The notes beneath the pieces were generated by a model, which was not told where the DNA came from, did no database searches, and saw only the letters and a list, made by a program, of their open reading frames with translations. Positions 1 to 11,300 of a stretch of 64,000 nt of DNA are shown one piece after another (the first letter of the stretch is position 1; every line of letters starts with the position of its first letter). The stretch comes from Oopsacas minuta (taxonomy: Eukaryota; Porifera; Hexactinellida; Lyssacinosida; Leucopsacidae). The position numbers and the translations under genes are program-made. The DNA lies in NCBI GenBank assembly GCA_024704765.1, contig JAKMXF010000133.1:248001-312000 (forward strand), given 5' to 3'.

Positions 1-3000
1 CTTATAAGGCAGCTAAAACAGCTCTGAATAATACGCTAGAGATGTCTAACTTGCAAGCACAAGCTATACACCACACTAACATGCTGGAGAAGACGAATAA
101 GCAGGTCAGATCTAATTCCTGCTTGATGCCACAATTGCTTGTGGCTCAACCACTTTGTATAGCCATATCTCCAACATTATAAGTCCGTATTAATAGCTTA
201 AGTTGCAAGTATGTAGGTCAGAGGGCCTTCTTCCCGAAAGATTCAGTCTCAGGACGATTCGTCATGCCATTAATACACTAATTTGTCCTTATAGGTTTTG
301 AAATATTTGAAAGAAGGAGCTCTTGTAGAAGACTTCGTTCTAGACAATATTCCCCGATTAATGAGTTGTCTAAGAGACTGTAACGTGACAATACGATGGC
401 TAATGTTACACACAGCTTATACACCTGAATGTGAGATAGCTGGTAGGTGTAAGAAGGTGAGAGAACAGCTGATCCAGGATTGTAGATATGATCCTACTAA
501 AGTATTTGAATTATTATTAAACACAGCTCAATTTGAGTTTGTGCTCTCTGAGATGTGTAAGAAATTATTGGATATGAAATATGAGATTTGGTTGAATGAT
601 AAAGATGAGTGTTCTTCTAGATTGAGAGAGCTTGGAGAGGTGAGTAATATATACATATATGGATATATAGTGTTATTACTGTAATACAAGTGTGTCCTCG
701 AGTAAACGCATACTTCCCAACTGTCCAGAAACGTGACAAAAACTGTAAACACTTTTTTCTTAGGTATTCTCAGGAGAGAAGCCCCTAACTCGTGTGGAGA
801 GGAACGACAACCTACAGGCCTGGTTCCAAGAGATGGCTAACCAAATAGATAAACTTAGCTATGAGGATAGTACATCAGCTGGTAGGAAGATAGTACAGCT
901 GATACAAGCTATGGAAGAGGTGTTAGAATTCCATCAACTGGAACAGAATCTACAGGTTAAACAGTTCCTCCTAGATGTCCAGAGATATCTCAAACATATG
1001 CTACGTACTATTAATATTAAAGGAGAGACCCTCGTAGTGTTAAAGATAGTATCTGACCTTTCTTATGCTTGGATTATTATAGATACTTATACTCCATTCA
1101 TGCAGGTATGTAGATTTTTGTGAGAACACCCTTGGGGTTACAACACATGTTCTTATAACCCGTATAATATACAGGAATATATGAGAACCGTTTTCCAGAA
1201 CATGGTGCTTATAACCGGCATCCACTGTACAATTGTTAGATAAGACGAACTATAATACTGTAGAACTTGGACATCTTATCCGAGTCCTACTGTATTTAGA
1301 ATATTTGTTTATATTTAAGTTTCTTAGGAAGGAATCAAGAAGAACCCTCAGCTTGTAATAAAGCTCCGTGCTACCTTCCTGAAGCTAGCTACAGCACTAG
1401 ACCTCCCTCTAGTCCGTATACTACAAGCTAATAGCTCAGATCTACAGTCTGTATCTAAATACTATTCATCTGAATTAGTGTCTTATGTAAGGAAAGTATT
1501 ACAGATTATACCAGAATCTATGTTTTTGAAATTAGCGGAAATTATAAATCTACAAACTGACAAGGTAAGTGGTACTTAAATATGCCACGTCACCACTATC
1601 TTAGCGACACTTTTCACACCTTTTAAGGTGAAAAATTATATATATATTTCTTGTACACATTTCAGATAAAAGAAGTCCCTACTCGATTGGATAAAGACAA
1701 AATTCGCGAATTCTCACAGTTAAACGAACGTTACCAAGTAGCAGAACTAACTCACTCAATATCCGTGTTTACTGAAGGAATCTTAATGATGAAAACTACA
1801 CTAGTTGGTATAATTAAAGTAGACCCAAAGCAGTTATTAGAAGATGGTATCCGTAAGGAATTAGTTAACAAAGTAGCACAAGCGTTACACTACGGTCTCG
1901 TGTTTAATTACAGAACTAGAGTAAGTGAATTGGAACCAAAATTGAAACAGCTCGCCTCAGATATGTCAGGTTTTCTACGTTCGTTTGAGTACATACAGGA
2001 TTATGTGAATATATACGGGCTTAGAATATGGCAGCAAGAAGTGTCCCGTATTATTAATTATAATGTAGAACAAGAGTGTAATAGGTATTTAAGGAAAAAG
2101 GTTATGGACTGGGAGTCTATCTATCAATCTCCTACTATACCTATCCCGAGGTTTAGACAGTATGACGGTGAGTCTTATAACTTTATTGGACGTCTGGCTA
2201 GAGAGATTATTCGTATAACTGATTACAAACATACTTGCTATGTACCGCAGATGCGTATTTGGTATGACAAGAAGACTCATGCCGAAATAGTGGGTGTGGG
2301 ACTGTGGGGGAGATTACTAGAATCTGTGGATACATTTGGACTTAGCGGATTGGACAGATTATACTGTTTTATGATCGTAAGGGAGCTACAGAAATTACAA
2401 ACTTTAGTAAACAGGAGGATGTTAGTGGATAAGACATTAATGAGTTTGGTTGGGAGTTTAGCTAAACCGCTAAACGAGGGGAGAGCTACACTGACAGACC
2501 CTCTTAAGGTCTACAATCAAGTTGTCAGTAGGACAGGGAAATATTGGTCTCAGTTCGCCGAGCATGTTATACGTGTAGGACAGATACAAATAATTCGACA
2601 GCAAATAGCACATGAGTTGAGAGCTGCTGGTAAATTTGATAGCAAGCTGTTAATGTCTTGTTTAGAGAACTTTAATAATCTCCTCTTATCTGATATACAA
2701 GCACATTACAAAGACCCTAGTAAACCATATCCGGGGGGTAATAATCCATTAATGTTTGAGCTAGCTTCTTACCTAGAAGCAGCAGGACTACACGATCCTT
2801 CTACCAAGATATATATCGCTACGATGCAGTTACAGAATTTATCACTTATAAAATTCCTACTTCTTTATACTCAGTTATCTAAATTAACATATTTCAGGAA
2901 GATAGGAGGGCTTGTGGCTAAAAAGCAATCAGAAGCGATTGATGGTCCCCCCTTCATAGCAGGGATGGTTACATTACTTAGACAATTCCATTCTGACGTC

Positions 3001-3213
3001 ACTGACGAGTTCTTACAATATACATGTCAGTATATACGGTCTCTTTTGTATGAAGAAATTTCTAAAGAAAAGATAGGAGAAGTGACCGATGAGATTGTAG
3101 TAGCTCTCACGTTTGTGGACGATTTCATGCGGACAGCTGGGTTATCTAGAGACAAAGTGCTTAATAGTATACCCACCTATCTGTTTGATGAATTTAGAAC
3201 ACTTGCTATCTGA
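1..3213 (+). CDS. WASHC5: Strumpellin, WASH complex subunit 5 (5' end outside window)
   Basis: Strumpellin is a structural subunit of the endosomal WASH complex, which drives Arp2/3 actin assembly for cargo sorting. Five exons are visible: about 3-104, 295-639, 764-1105, 1328-1564 and 1666-3213. All junctions are phase 0 with GT-AG introns, giving about 857 residues. Hallmark segments seen are [15 protein letters not shown] (exon 2), ENLQAWF-like and [10 protein letters not shown] (exon 3), [15 protein letters not shown] (exon 4), and [11 protein letters not shown]-like, [20 protein letters not shown] and [13 protein letters not shown] in the long last exon, ending FDEFRTLAI. The human protein is about 1159 residues, so roughly the first 300 lie upstream of the window. 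Recognition is by close family resemblance along the whole visible length, so I am very sure of the family. The limits of the first exon are less certain. Confidence 0.95.
1170..1229. repeat. Short TIR element, family 1, copy A
   Basis: Lies in WASHC5 intron 3. The right end reads TAACCGGCATCCACTGTA and matches the ends of the copies at 3772-3823, 17535-17605 and 60169-60242. A TA dinucleotide sits at both ends, as for Tc1/mariner-type MITEs. The inner segment GAACCGTTTTCCAG is shared with the 3772 copy in inverted orientation, so these two form a subfamily. Confidence 0.6.
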
Positions 3214-3652
3214 TATATGAATATTTATTATATGTATATTTGTACTAGTTGTAAGCTAATTTAGCTAAATGATGAACTTCGTGGAAAGAAGGTAGAGAGT
3301 AAGTGATTACTTAATAAGTTCAAAGTTCTATTAAACAACATTATTATAGTTCAATCCCCCCAACAACAATCACGACAGAATATACTTACTGTCTCTTGTA
3401 ATTGTATTATCAGTGGTTACATACGTGTTATAGATGCTTACTTTTGCTAGCAGAATATCAAATTTTGTTATTCCCAATCTCTTTGGTAAGATACTATAGC
3501 TTAATGATTTTCACTGTAGGGTCATTACGTGTATTTATCTGCACGTGTATACTAATGATTCTTATTGTGACTCGAGGCTTGGCGAAAACAAATTCATAAT
3601 TGCTATCAATAATGTTAATATTAAAGTCACTGATAATGTTTGTCCCTAGCTT
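3214..3652. other. Intergenic gap, WASHC5 to SNRPA1
   Basis: AT-rich sequence between two plus-strand genes. It probably holds the WASHC5 3' UTR and the SNRPA1 promoter. I see no coding exon or repeat in it. Confidence 0.5.
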
Positions 3653-6397
3653 ATGCCTCGTCTTACAGTAGAAGTTATAACAGAATCTGAACAGTATGTA
3701 AATGCTGTGAAAGATAGAGAATTGAATTTGAGAGGTGAGGGCAGTAAACCTAAAATATTTGTATATCAGGATATAGTGGTTGCCGGATATAAGAACCATC
3801 TGGAAAACGGTTCTCATACTGTAAATTAACTTTATTCTCTTATTTAGCTAAGAAGATACCAGCTATTGAGAACCTAGGAGCAACGCTGGTGAGTTAATAG
3901 CTACAGTGCTAGCAAGAAGTTATGTGTTAAATTTTGAGTTGTAATAGGATCAATTCGACACGATAGATTTCTCAGATAATGACATATGTCGCTTAGACGG
4001 ATTTCCATTGCTAAAGAGATTGAAAACTCTAATTCTCAACAATAACAGAATATGGTACGTATATTTTTGAGGCTATACTAGCTCCCCCTCTTCCCCTGTT
4101 TATTCGTACTTGATGATATGCTTTATTTCTGTAGTCGTTTTGCTGAAGATCTCAATTTATCGCTTCCCAATCTGGACACAATAATTCTAACTAACAACAC
4201 AATGCAAGAACTGGTATGTATCGAATTTATGATATTTAATGACAGAAATACAAATGAATGAGATCGAAATAAAATATAATGACACACTACTAAATAGCAA
4301 TTGTGTAAGAAGAAAACAAAATGAGCAAATTGAGGAGATTTCTTTTTAAGCAGTCTGCACCAAATCAAGGAAGTTATGTAGCACTGATTTGTAGTTCAGT
4401 TTAGCCCGTATATTATCTGTAGCTTGCTGTCCGATAGAGAGGTTCAGGACTAATAATTCCTTGTCCTGCTGCTCAGTCTCGTTAGCTATAGGATTCACAG
4501 ATAGAGAAGATACGCCTACGGTAACATTCTCATGGTATGTGTGGTTGCTAGAGAGAATCTTATCTATGATAACTCCTTTCAATGCTAGTCTGTCTGGTTG
4601 ATTTACAACACTGCTCTGCCAATTGTTGAGTAGGATAGACAGATAATCGTTAGGGGAAGGAAGCATTAAGTGGAAGAGGACATCTCCTTCTGTTCCATCA
4701 AGACGTTTTAAAATATGAGATTTCCATTTGGCATTTATCGTGCTAGGTGTTGATAGCTTGAAGCAGAGATAATGATACCCCTTAGCTGTGTAGAGAGAGG
4801 AGTGTCTTACTACTTGTGTGGGGCTATTGAGGGGTGAGGTTAGAGTAACACAGACCCCCTTCATCTTAGGGAGGAAGGGAGGGACAGGTTCAAGTTTGGG
4901 AAGAATATTTTTGTTGGTTATGGCTGGATGTATAGCTCGTAATTGAGGGATGAAAATCCGTGGAAAACTAATCTTTGAAATTAGCATTGACGTAATTCTT
5001 GATTGATGTTGTATAGTATTGCACTTGTACGATACTCAGCGTATTTATACTATAGCTTCATAATGCGCTCTCATCCACATAACCTCAACATATTCAGTTT
5101 CACAAGCTTATTAGGACGTTATCGTGTTTATACTGTTACTTGTGTTAATATTTATCTACTTGATTACAACCAACTGTTTTATGTACGTAGCTCACTTCTA
5201 CGAATTTATTTGGTTTTACTTCTAGAAGGATATTTTGCCTTTGAAACCTCTGAAGAACTTGAGATGCCTCTGGTAAGTTAATACCCCTGTCTGTTAATGA
5301 AATTATAGTAGTATCTTTTAACAAATAATTAAACTCAAATTAATATTTTAGTTTCCTAAAGAACCCAGTTATCCACAAGCCTCACTACAGACAATACATT
5401 ATATATTATCTGCCACAAGTTAGACTGCTGGATTTTCGTAAGATAAGATTGAGGGTAAGACAGTGGTAGAGATTATTATTAAGTAGCTTGTATCGGCGTA
5501 TAGTGACGTCAGTTATATAGCTTGATTAATTATTATTTCCAGATTTAGCTGTTAAGTAGCTTTAATGAAGATAACAGGTGAGTAAACAAACAATGAATTG
5601 TACATGAGAATACTCCAGTATATCCATCCCTCAATATGCTACTATAGTATTCTATTTGTCTTCATTTTTGTGAGAACAGTTCATGACATTCTGCATGAAC
5701 ATTGTATCTGTTTATTGTTTTATATTTTGTGTGTACAAACTTGACAAAACTTTGCATTATCATGTTTTGTATAAATAGGAACGACAACAGGCTAACCAGA
5801 TATTTCAAGCCAGAAGGATAGACGTTTCAAAAGAAATTATTCCTGCAGTGGCAGTGCCAGTGCCAGTCTCGTAAGAAATTCGTATTAATTAACTAGTTAA
5901 CACCTTGATATATACGTATATTATGATAGTTATTGTTGTCATTACTTAGAACACCAGCAACTACGCCAAATACGAATGTAATTCAGAAGTCTGTTGATGA
6001 ATTGGAGAAAATAAGGGTTAGTTAGCAGATTTATTTATCATTGTTCCTCGCTGCCAATGGCTGTATGAACGCGTAGTCCCTGGGGCCTGGTACTCCCTAG
6101 GAAGGTGGATATTTCCCAAATATGTAAACTCAACAGGTCTCAATACATAAAAAATTAGTATGAGTTTAGTATAATTATTCCAATACTCTAGCTAATATAA
6201 TGATGTTGCAGTTTATATTTTTAGAAACTGATTTCTAAATTTAGAGTAATTAACCTAATAATCTGCTAGTATGATTCAATTCATTCAACGTAGCTCTATC
6301 TACTCCATAGGCAGCTATTGATCAAGCTAAGACTATAGAAGATATAAAAAGACTTGATAGCATGCTTGCTGGTGGAACAGATATTCCTGGATTTTAG
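3653..6397 (+). CDS. SNRPA1: U2 snRNP A' protein (leucine-rich repeat), 9 exons
   Basis: U2A' binds U2 snRNA together with U2B'' in the spliceosome. My exon model is 3653-3734, 3848-3888, 3948-4054, 4135-4213, 5226-5272, 5352-5454, 5779-5870, 5950-6016 and 6311-6397. It sums to 705 nt, an open frame of 234 residues (human about 255). Recognisable segments are AVKDRELNLRG at the N-terminus, IPAIENLGATLDQFD, DFSDNDICRLDGFPLLKRLK, LILNNNRIC, LPNLDTIILTNN, LKNPVIHKPHYRQYIIYYLP and QVRLLDFRKIRL. These are the LRR core and cap of U2A'. The C-terminal tail is short and ends in GGTDIPGF. Intron 4 (4214-5225) is the longest and contains another gene on the opposite strand. Every splice site is GT-AG and the phases agree. 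Confidence 0.93.
3772..3823. repeat. Short TIR element, family 1, copy B
   Basis: Lies in SNRPA1 intron 1. In reverse complement it matches copy A at 1170-1229 over most of its length, including the GAACCGTTTTCCAG core and the TATATCCGGCAACCACTATA end. Both ends are flanked by TA. Confidence 0.6.
4346..4987 (-). CDS. Unknown 213-residue protein nested in a SNRPA1 intron
   Basis: Uninterrupted 642-bp frame with ATG at 4987, on the strand opposite SNRPA1 and wholly inside its intron 4. The N-terminus (MLISKISFPRIFIPQLRA) is basic, hydrophobic and free of acidic residues for about 30 residues. That resembles a mitochondrial targeting presequence, which is inference only. The rest has no transmembrane segment, no zinc-binding cysteine pattern and no motif I recognise. 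Composition looks like real coding sequence: mixed polar and hydrophobic, two NHT/NET-type sequons, and no low-complexity run. It could be a fast-evolving mitochondrial protein such as a ribosomal or assembly factor, but nothing in it proves this. The length and the absence of stops in AT-rich DNA argue against a chance frame. Confidence 0.6.
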   Translation of the reverse strand: MLISKISFPRIFIPQLRAIHPAITNKNILPKLEPVPPFLPKMKGVCVTLTSPLNSPTQVVRHSSLYTAKGYHYLCFKLSTPSTINAKWKSHILKRLDGTEGDVLFHLMLPSPNDYLSILLNNWQSSVVNQPDRLALKGVIIDKILSSNHTYHENVTVGVSSLSVNPIANETEQQDKELLVLNLSIGQQATDNIRAKLNYKSVLHNFLDLVQTA

Positions 6398-6484
6398 TTT
6401 TGAGATTTTCTCTACGTACATTGAATTGTCCAGCCTCTAACATGAACTATAGAGTTATGTTTTCACCAGTTACAGTTCGGTCTG

Positions 6485-6611
6485 TATAGTGTAACCTTCA
6501 TAAACGGGGAAGAGTGAATGAATAGAGCGAAGTCCCACACAAATGAACCTCCACAAACCGGGCAGCATTTTCGGCCTACCTGGCTCCCATTTGTGGAAGT
6601 TACACTCTATA
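6485..6611. repeat. TIR element, family 2, copy 1
   Basis: The left end TATAGTGTAACCTTCATAAA and the right end TTTGTGGAAGTTACACTCTATA are imperfect inverted repeats. The middle repeats the motif AACCTCCACAAA. The related copy is at 24667-24745. It lies directly upstream of the RBR ligase gene and creates a misleading upstream reading frame. Confidence 0.65.
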
Positions 6612-6676
6612 ATTTATCAAATATTTCCTTATTCATATTTGTTATTAGAATAGATTTAGATCTGGAGGCGACCGAA

Positions 6677-7777
6677 ATGATGATGTATGGAAGAAGGAGA
6701 AGGAGGTATAGGAACATAGATTGTCCTATTTGTACTGAGTCAGTGAGAGAATCTACCACTATCTCATTACCCTGTTGCAATAATCGAATCTGTAATAATT
6801 GTATGGAAGGATACTGCACTGAACAGATAAACGAGGGAATTTTCAAAATAGCATGTCCCTTCAATAAATGTGATAAAAAACTAAACCACGGACGAATTGT
6901 GAATAGTCTCACAGATCCCAAACAGAAGAAATTATTCGAGAAAATGATAATTGACTCAATGAGTGATCCACACCTCAAAACATGTCCCGGCTGTTCCAAG
7001 ACAGAACGAATTACAGACGAAGTTCTTACTGCTATCAACAAGAACAAGAGAGCATGGTTGACATCTAACAATTCTACTGTTAGTAATATAAAATGTGAGG
7101 AATGCAATCTCCAATGGTGTTTCAGTTGTCACGCGCCCTGGCATCAAGGCATGTCATGTTCTACATACAAAAAAGGCGATAAAGCATTCAATCAGTGGAT
7201 GAATTGGAGATCAGGTCAACCCATAAATGCACATTATTGCCCTAAATGTAAGATACCAATACAAAGAGCTAGCGGCTGTCCTAGCATGGTGTGTAGCTAC
7301 TGTAATGTGAGCTGGTGCTATGATTGTGGACAATCTAAAGCATGGGACAATACAGTACTCGGGCCTCATTATTCTAAATTAGCATTCAAAGGATGTCTTA
7401 CCTCCAGCTACCTTTACTTCAACAGTATACCCCTGACGTACTTAATTCGTACAGGTGCTCTCGCGTTTATGCTAGCTGGGTTTTTCATATTAGGATTGAT
7501 CATGGTATTAATCGGGGTACCAATCTTACCCCTCCTTCTCCTCGGAGGTTTTACGGTCATTCCAATATACGCAGTCCTTAGAAAACAGAAGCCTATATCT
7601 GGAAGAGCTCCCTACACTATTCTTAGTGACTGTCTAACATATACCACGAGGTTCGGAATGATATCACTCGTAATTAGCCTGTGTATCCTACTAGGTCCTA
7701 TTACAATGCTGAGTGGATGTACTTTAATACCTCTGATGTTGTATTACTCTAAAGTGTTTAAGGCAATTGTACGCTAG
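6677..7777 (+). CDS. RING-IBR-RING (RBR) E3 ubiquitin ligase with C-terminal membrane segments
   Basis: Intronless, 366 residues from the ATG at 6677. The frame stays open upstream to about 6518, but that part is a TIR element, so I chose the first of three consecutive ATGs. RING1 starts at residue 16 (CPICTESV, then LPCCNNRICNNC). An IBR follows (CPGCSK, KCEECNLQWCFSCHAPWH), then RING2 (YCPKCKIPIQRASGCPSMVC, SWCYDCG). The cysteine in the GCPSM segment, near residue 200, corresponds to the catalytic thioester cysteine of RBR ligases. After RING2 come hydrophobic segments around residues 255-300 and 325-355. RING-IBR-RING plus C-terminal membrane helices is the layout of RNF19/dorfin-type ligases, which are anchored to the ER. 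I cannot tell whether this is a strict RNF19 orthologue. Confidence 0.88.
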   Translation: MMMYGRRRRRYRNIDCPICTESVRESTTISLPCCNNRICNNCMEGYCTEQINEGIFKIACPFNKCDKKLNHGRIVNSLTDPKQKKLFEKMIIDSMSDPHLKTCPGCSKTERITDEVLTAINKNKRAWLTSNNSTVSNIKCEECNLQWCFSCHAPWHQGMSCSTYKKGDKAFNQWMNWRSGQPINAHYCPKCKIPIQRASGCPSMVCSYCNVSWCYDCGQSKAWDNTVLGPHYSKLAFKGCLTSSYLYFNSIPLTYLIRTGALAFMLAGFFILGLIMVLIGVPILPLLLLGGFTVIPIYAVLRKQKPISGRAPYTILSDCLTYTTRFGMISLVISLCILLGPITMLSGCTLIPLMLYYSKVFKAIVR

Positions 7778-7853
7778 TTCATATTGCGGATAGTGTTTGT
7801 ATGTTTTATGCTTATTTCAATATTTTCACATTATGCATGTCTCTATCTATCCT

Positions 7854-7929
7854 AATGCTGTGAAGTTCGCCTATTCTCAAGTTGTATTTTGCACGAATTT
7901 CCTTGCTATTAGGCGAACACCACAGCATT
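7854..7929. repeat. Hairpin-like inverted repeat between RBR gene and SEM1
   Basis: The arms AATGCTGTGAAGTTCGCCTA and TTAGGCGAACACCACAGCATT are nearly perfect inverted repeats around a spacer of about 30 nt. This is either a small MITE or a strong hairpin. It occupies most of the 183-bp gap upstream of SEM1. Confidence 0.65.
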
Positions 7930-7960
7930 TCATAGCTATAAATATTTGTAATTAGTATTC

Positions 7961-8215
7961 ATGAGTCGATCAAACTCAGGTTTAAAATTCCTTAATGACA
8001 TCGGTCTTATTGAAGACGATGACGAATTTGATGAGTTCCCCTCCGAGAACTGGGATCAACGGGGTATAGACCAGGAGGACGACCAGCTCTGGCAGAATGA
8101 GTGGGACGCTAATGAACCACAGGACAGTTTCTTTTCTCAGCTTAGAGCTCAGCTGGAAAATATGGGACATAAGATATCACAGACTAATTCTCAAGAAGAT
8201 GAGAATATGAACTAA
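7961..8215 (+). CDS. SEM1: 26S proteasome/TREX-2 acidic subunit SEM1 (DSS1)
   Basis: An 84-residue acidic protein in one exon. DSS1/SEM1 is an intrinsically disordered subunit of the proteasome lid, a BRCA2 partner, and a TREX-2 component. The family signature is complete: an acidic-aromatic block with LIEDDDEFDEFPSENW, a second acidic block with LWQNEWDANEPQDSF, and the C-terminal helix FSQLRAQLENMGHKI. It is slightly longer than the human protein (70 residues) at both ends. A possible splice-acceptor-like sequence (TTTGTAATTAG) ends just before the ATG. It is convergent with URB2, whose stop lies about 135 bp downstream. Confidence 0.93.
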   Translation: MSRSNSGLKFLNDIGLIEDDDEFDEFPSENWDQRGIDQEDDQLWQNEWDANEPQDSFFSQLRAQLENMGHKISQTNSQEDENMN

Positions 8216-8351
8216 AGAGATTAAGTGTTACTGTTCATTAGATGAGTTATTAATATACTTTATTGTAGTATATATTGGCTTAGGGCTGTTGTAACACAAA
8301 ATTCATTAATTTCTAAGCTAGACATAGTAATTATCACTTGAATCCTACCTC

Positions 8352-11300
8352 TTAAGTTCTTCCTTTAAACTTGTAAAACTTTTCGAATTCCTCTCTCAGC
8401 TGTTTATAATAAGATCTCCCAGCTGTGTCAAGTTGTGCTTGAAGAGACAATAATGTCTCAGGTTTAGAGAATCCTATTAGCGCTAATATACAGGGAGTTA
8501 GTAATTTCTTAATTGTCTGTTTTTGTGGATATTCCTGTGCTGTAACTATATATTGATGTAGAACATGGTATGTGTAGTTAGAGAGAGCTGGGATAGAAGT
8601 ATAAGACTCTAGCAAACGAGGGAGAATTGATATTTCAATGTTATCAAGCTTAAACACGAACTTCACCAGTTCTTTCGTCAGTAGTAGGAATACAGGTATA
8701 CATGAGATAGTACTCTCAGGATAGTTGTGTAGAAGATTATGGAGAGATTTGCATTTGAACTGGAAGATGTTGTTTGGCGTCTCTTCAAACTTGTCCAGAG
8801 GTAATAAAGTGAGAGATGTTATACCTTGTACAACAGATCTATTGGATAATCCTATATGATTCGGTAGTGTAAATATTCCTGATAATAAGGATAGACAGAT
8901 GAAAGCATCATTTCTGTTTATTTCTCTGTCGGTAAGATAGTCTGTTAGTTTAGTCAGGATTCTGTGAAATGATTTTCTGATCTCCCCCCTGTGTGTGTCG
9001 GGTATGTTACCTTCTATTAGCCCACTTAAAAGGCGACAAAAGATCATAAACTCGATTTTATCAACCATCTCATCCAGGAAAGTTCTGAAATTATGTAGAT
9101 CAGAGCATGCAATCCATCCAACCATGAATTTCATACTCACAGCCCCAGATTCATCCATAGATTGTTTATTCAAAAACTTATCTATATCAATATCTACCGA
9201 GTAATTATGTTGTCTTAACGTATTTGCTATGGATGATAGAGCCTCTAGGCTTGAGCTGTCATTCACATTATGTTTAAGCAAGAGCTTTACTATTTGTCTT
9301 AGAATTAATTCAATTGCTTCAATTAATAGCTGAGTTGATTCTTGTTTTTTTGATAGAATTATATAACTCAGATTTACTGATATACTTCTCAATGCATTTC
9401 CCGTACAGCCATGTGTCCTGGTTATAATGTTAAGTAGAATTGGTGTAGTAACCTCGACAAGGTTATTAATAGCATTTCTCATTTTTTCACGCAAAAACCT
9501 AGGTTTGTTAACAATAGCATACGTTAGTTCATATTGCTGTAACGGTATTTCCAGTATATCAGCGCTCCATAGAGTTATAGTGTAATTTGTTAGTGATACG
9601 AATTGTTCGATATTTCTGTCAGAAAGAAAGATAGCAATCTCTGTGAATAATTCTAAACAGCTGATCTTGTTATCTCTGGAGATATTGTATGTGTATATTG
9701 TAAATTGGTCTAAGTTACATATATACTCTTCTACTTGGTTTCTCTCATATTTTAGCATCTTGCCATTCACTCCATGTAGTAATCTCACACAATACTCGAG
9801 TGTTATCTCAATTATCTCTCTATCAGCTACCGAGATGATCAGGACCTCTAAACCAAGGAATAGACACAGTTTAAGTTGCACAGATATCTGATTTAATGGA
9901 ATAATATCTAACGGACAGAGGAGATCTCTCTCAATTTGTGAATCTATATTTCTTCTGTTCTTTGTATGAGAAGTTAGTATAGAGTTAATTTCTCGTATAA
10001 TTGTATGGAAATCATTCTCTCTGCATTGAATCAGGTTTGTATAGAATTCTATGATTAATCCTATTAGAAGAGTATTCGTGTTTATCCGTTGGAATACTCG
10101 AATCATACAGCCATAACATATATACGAGTGTAATAGAGGCAGCTCCTTGAATTGAGGAGAATATAACACATTCCTTAGTGTATTATCAGTTGCTAATGAG
10201 TCAAGAATCCGCTCTGAAATAGCTAATAATGCTTGAGGAGAGAGTTTGTGTAGATACTGCCAGGAATATTGGAGAATTGTCACTAGAATTTCATTTTCAT
10301 TTTTATGTGTAAGAATTTGTTCTATTGCTAAAGAGAGATTTTCTATTACATTGTCAGGTGGAATATTAAAGATGTTAGCTTCATGGTAACGAGACAGGGT
10401 TATAAGAATGTTCATTTGGAGTATCTCAATTCTCTTCAACATTTCTTCACTGAATTTGCTAGCAATATTTCTCCATTCGCTGCTCCATACTATTGGAATA
10501 ATAAACCAGTTTATTTGCACTATTTCTAGTACTTTTAGAGATGAAATCGAATCTTTTGAGAATGATAACATTCCTAATTGAAGTGAAACTAACACGAATG
10601 CATCCAGGAGATTGAAATAACAGAATACACCTGGTAACGAAGAGGGAGTATAGGTATTTAATAGCGAATGTAGCCGATTAATAATCTCTAGGAATGTGTT
10701 CTTGTGTGTTTGTGTAGTATTGAGATCTCTTATTGGAGACACAGCAAGGATATGACAAAACAAACTAGATAGAATAACAAATGGATTATTCTCTATATCA
10801 GTTAATAATATTTCTAGACATTTATTAGAGGTGTTAAGCGAATTTATCGCAAAATATTTCTGAGTTATTTTCTTGATTTCAACCATAGGCCGCAGCAAGG
10901 CCTGATCCAGCTCGTTTGCAGCTGCTATAATAATCTGTATTAATTTGTCTAATTGGTTTAGCCTGGAGTATATCTCGAATAAACTGTCCAGTAGTTTCAT
11001 CTCGTATACGTCTGTTGAGAATATATTTACGAATATTTCTTGTAGTTTAACTTCTACTATTTTGTGATTTATCTTCTGTATGTTTGTAATACATAGAGAT
11101 GTGTATTTTGGGTATACGGTGTATAGAGGGATCAGTTTATTAAGGATATCTGAAAAGGTGTAGAATTCTGCGGATTCGAGCTCAGGGTCGTTAGGGAATA
11201 CTCGTAAATGAGATTCTAACTGTTCTATAATTATCGATAAACATTCAAATCTTGAGGTTATAAGAGGTAGAGTTTTGTAGGTTGGAGAGTTCAATTGTAG

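Noticed and set aside
1123-1169. Second family-1 element just left of copy A (GTGAGAACAC, TTCTTATAACCC)
   Set aside because: Similarity to the family is partial and no matching end or TA flank could be fixed, so I did not list it.
3402-3817. Overlapping 65- and 107-codon frames between WASHC5 and SNRPA1
   Set aside because: Hydrophobic, biased translations. One runs through SNRPA1 exon 1 in antisense and through a TIR element.
6518-6676. N-terminal extension of the RBR ligase
   Set aside because: It is made of a terminal-inverted-repeat element and low-complexity hydrophobic sequence; the conserved protein starts at 6677 or later.
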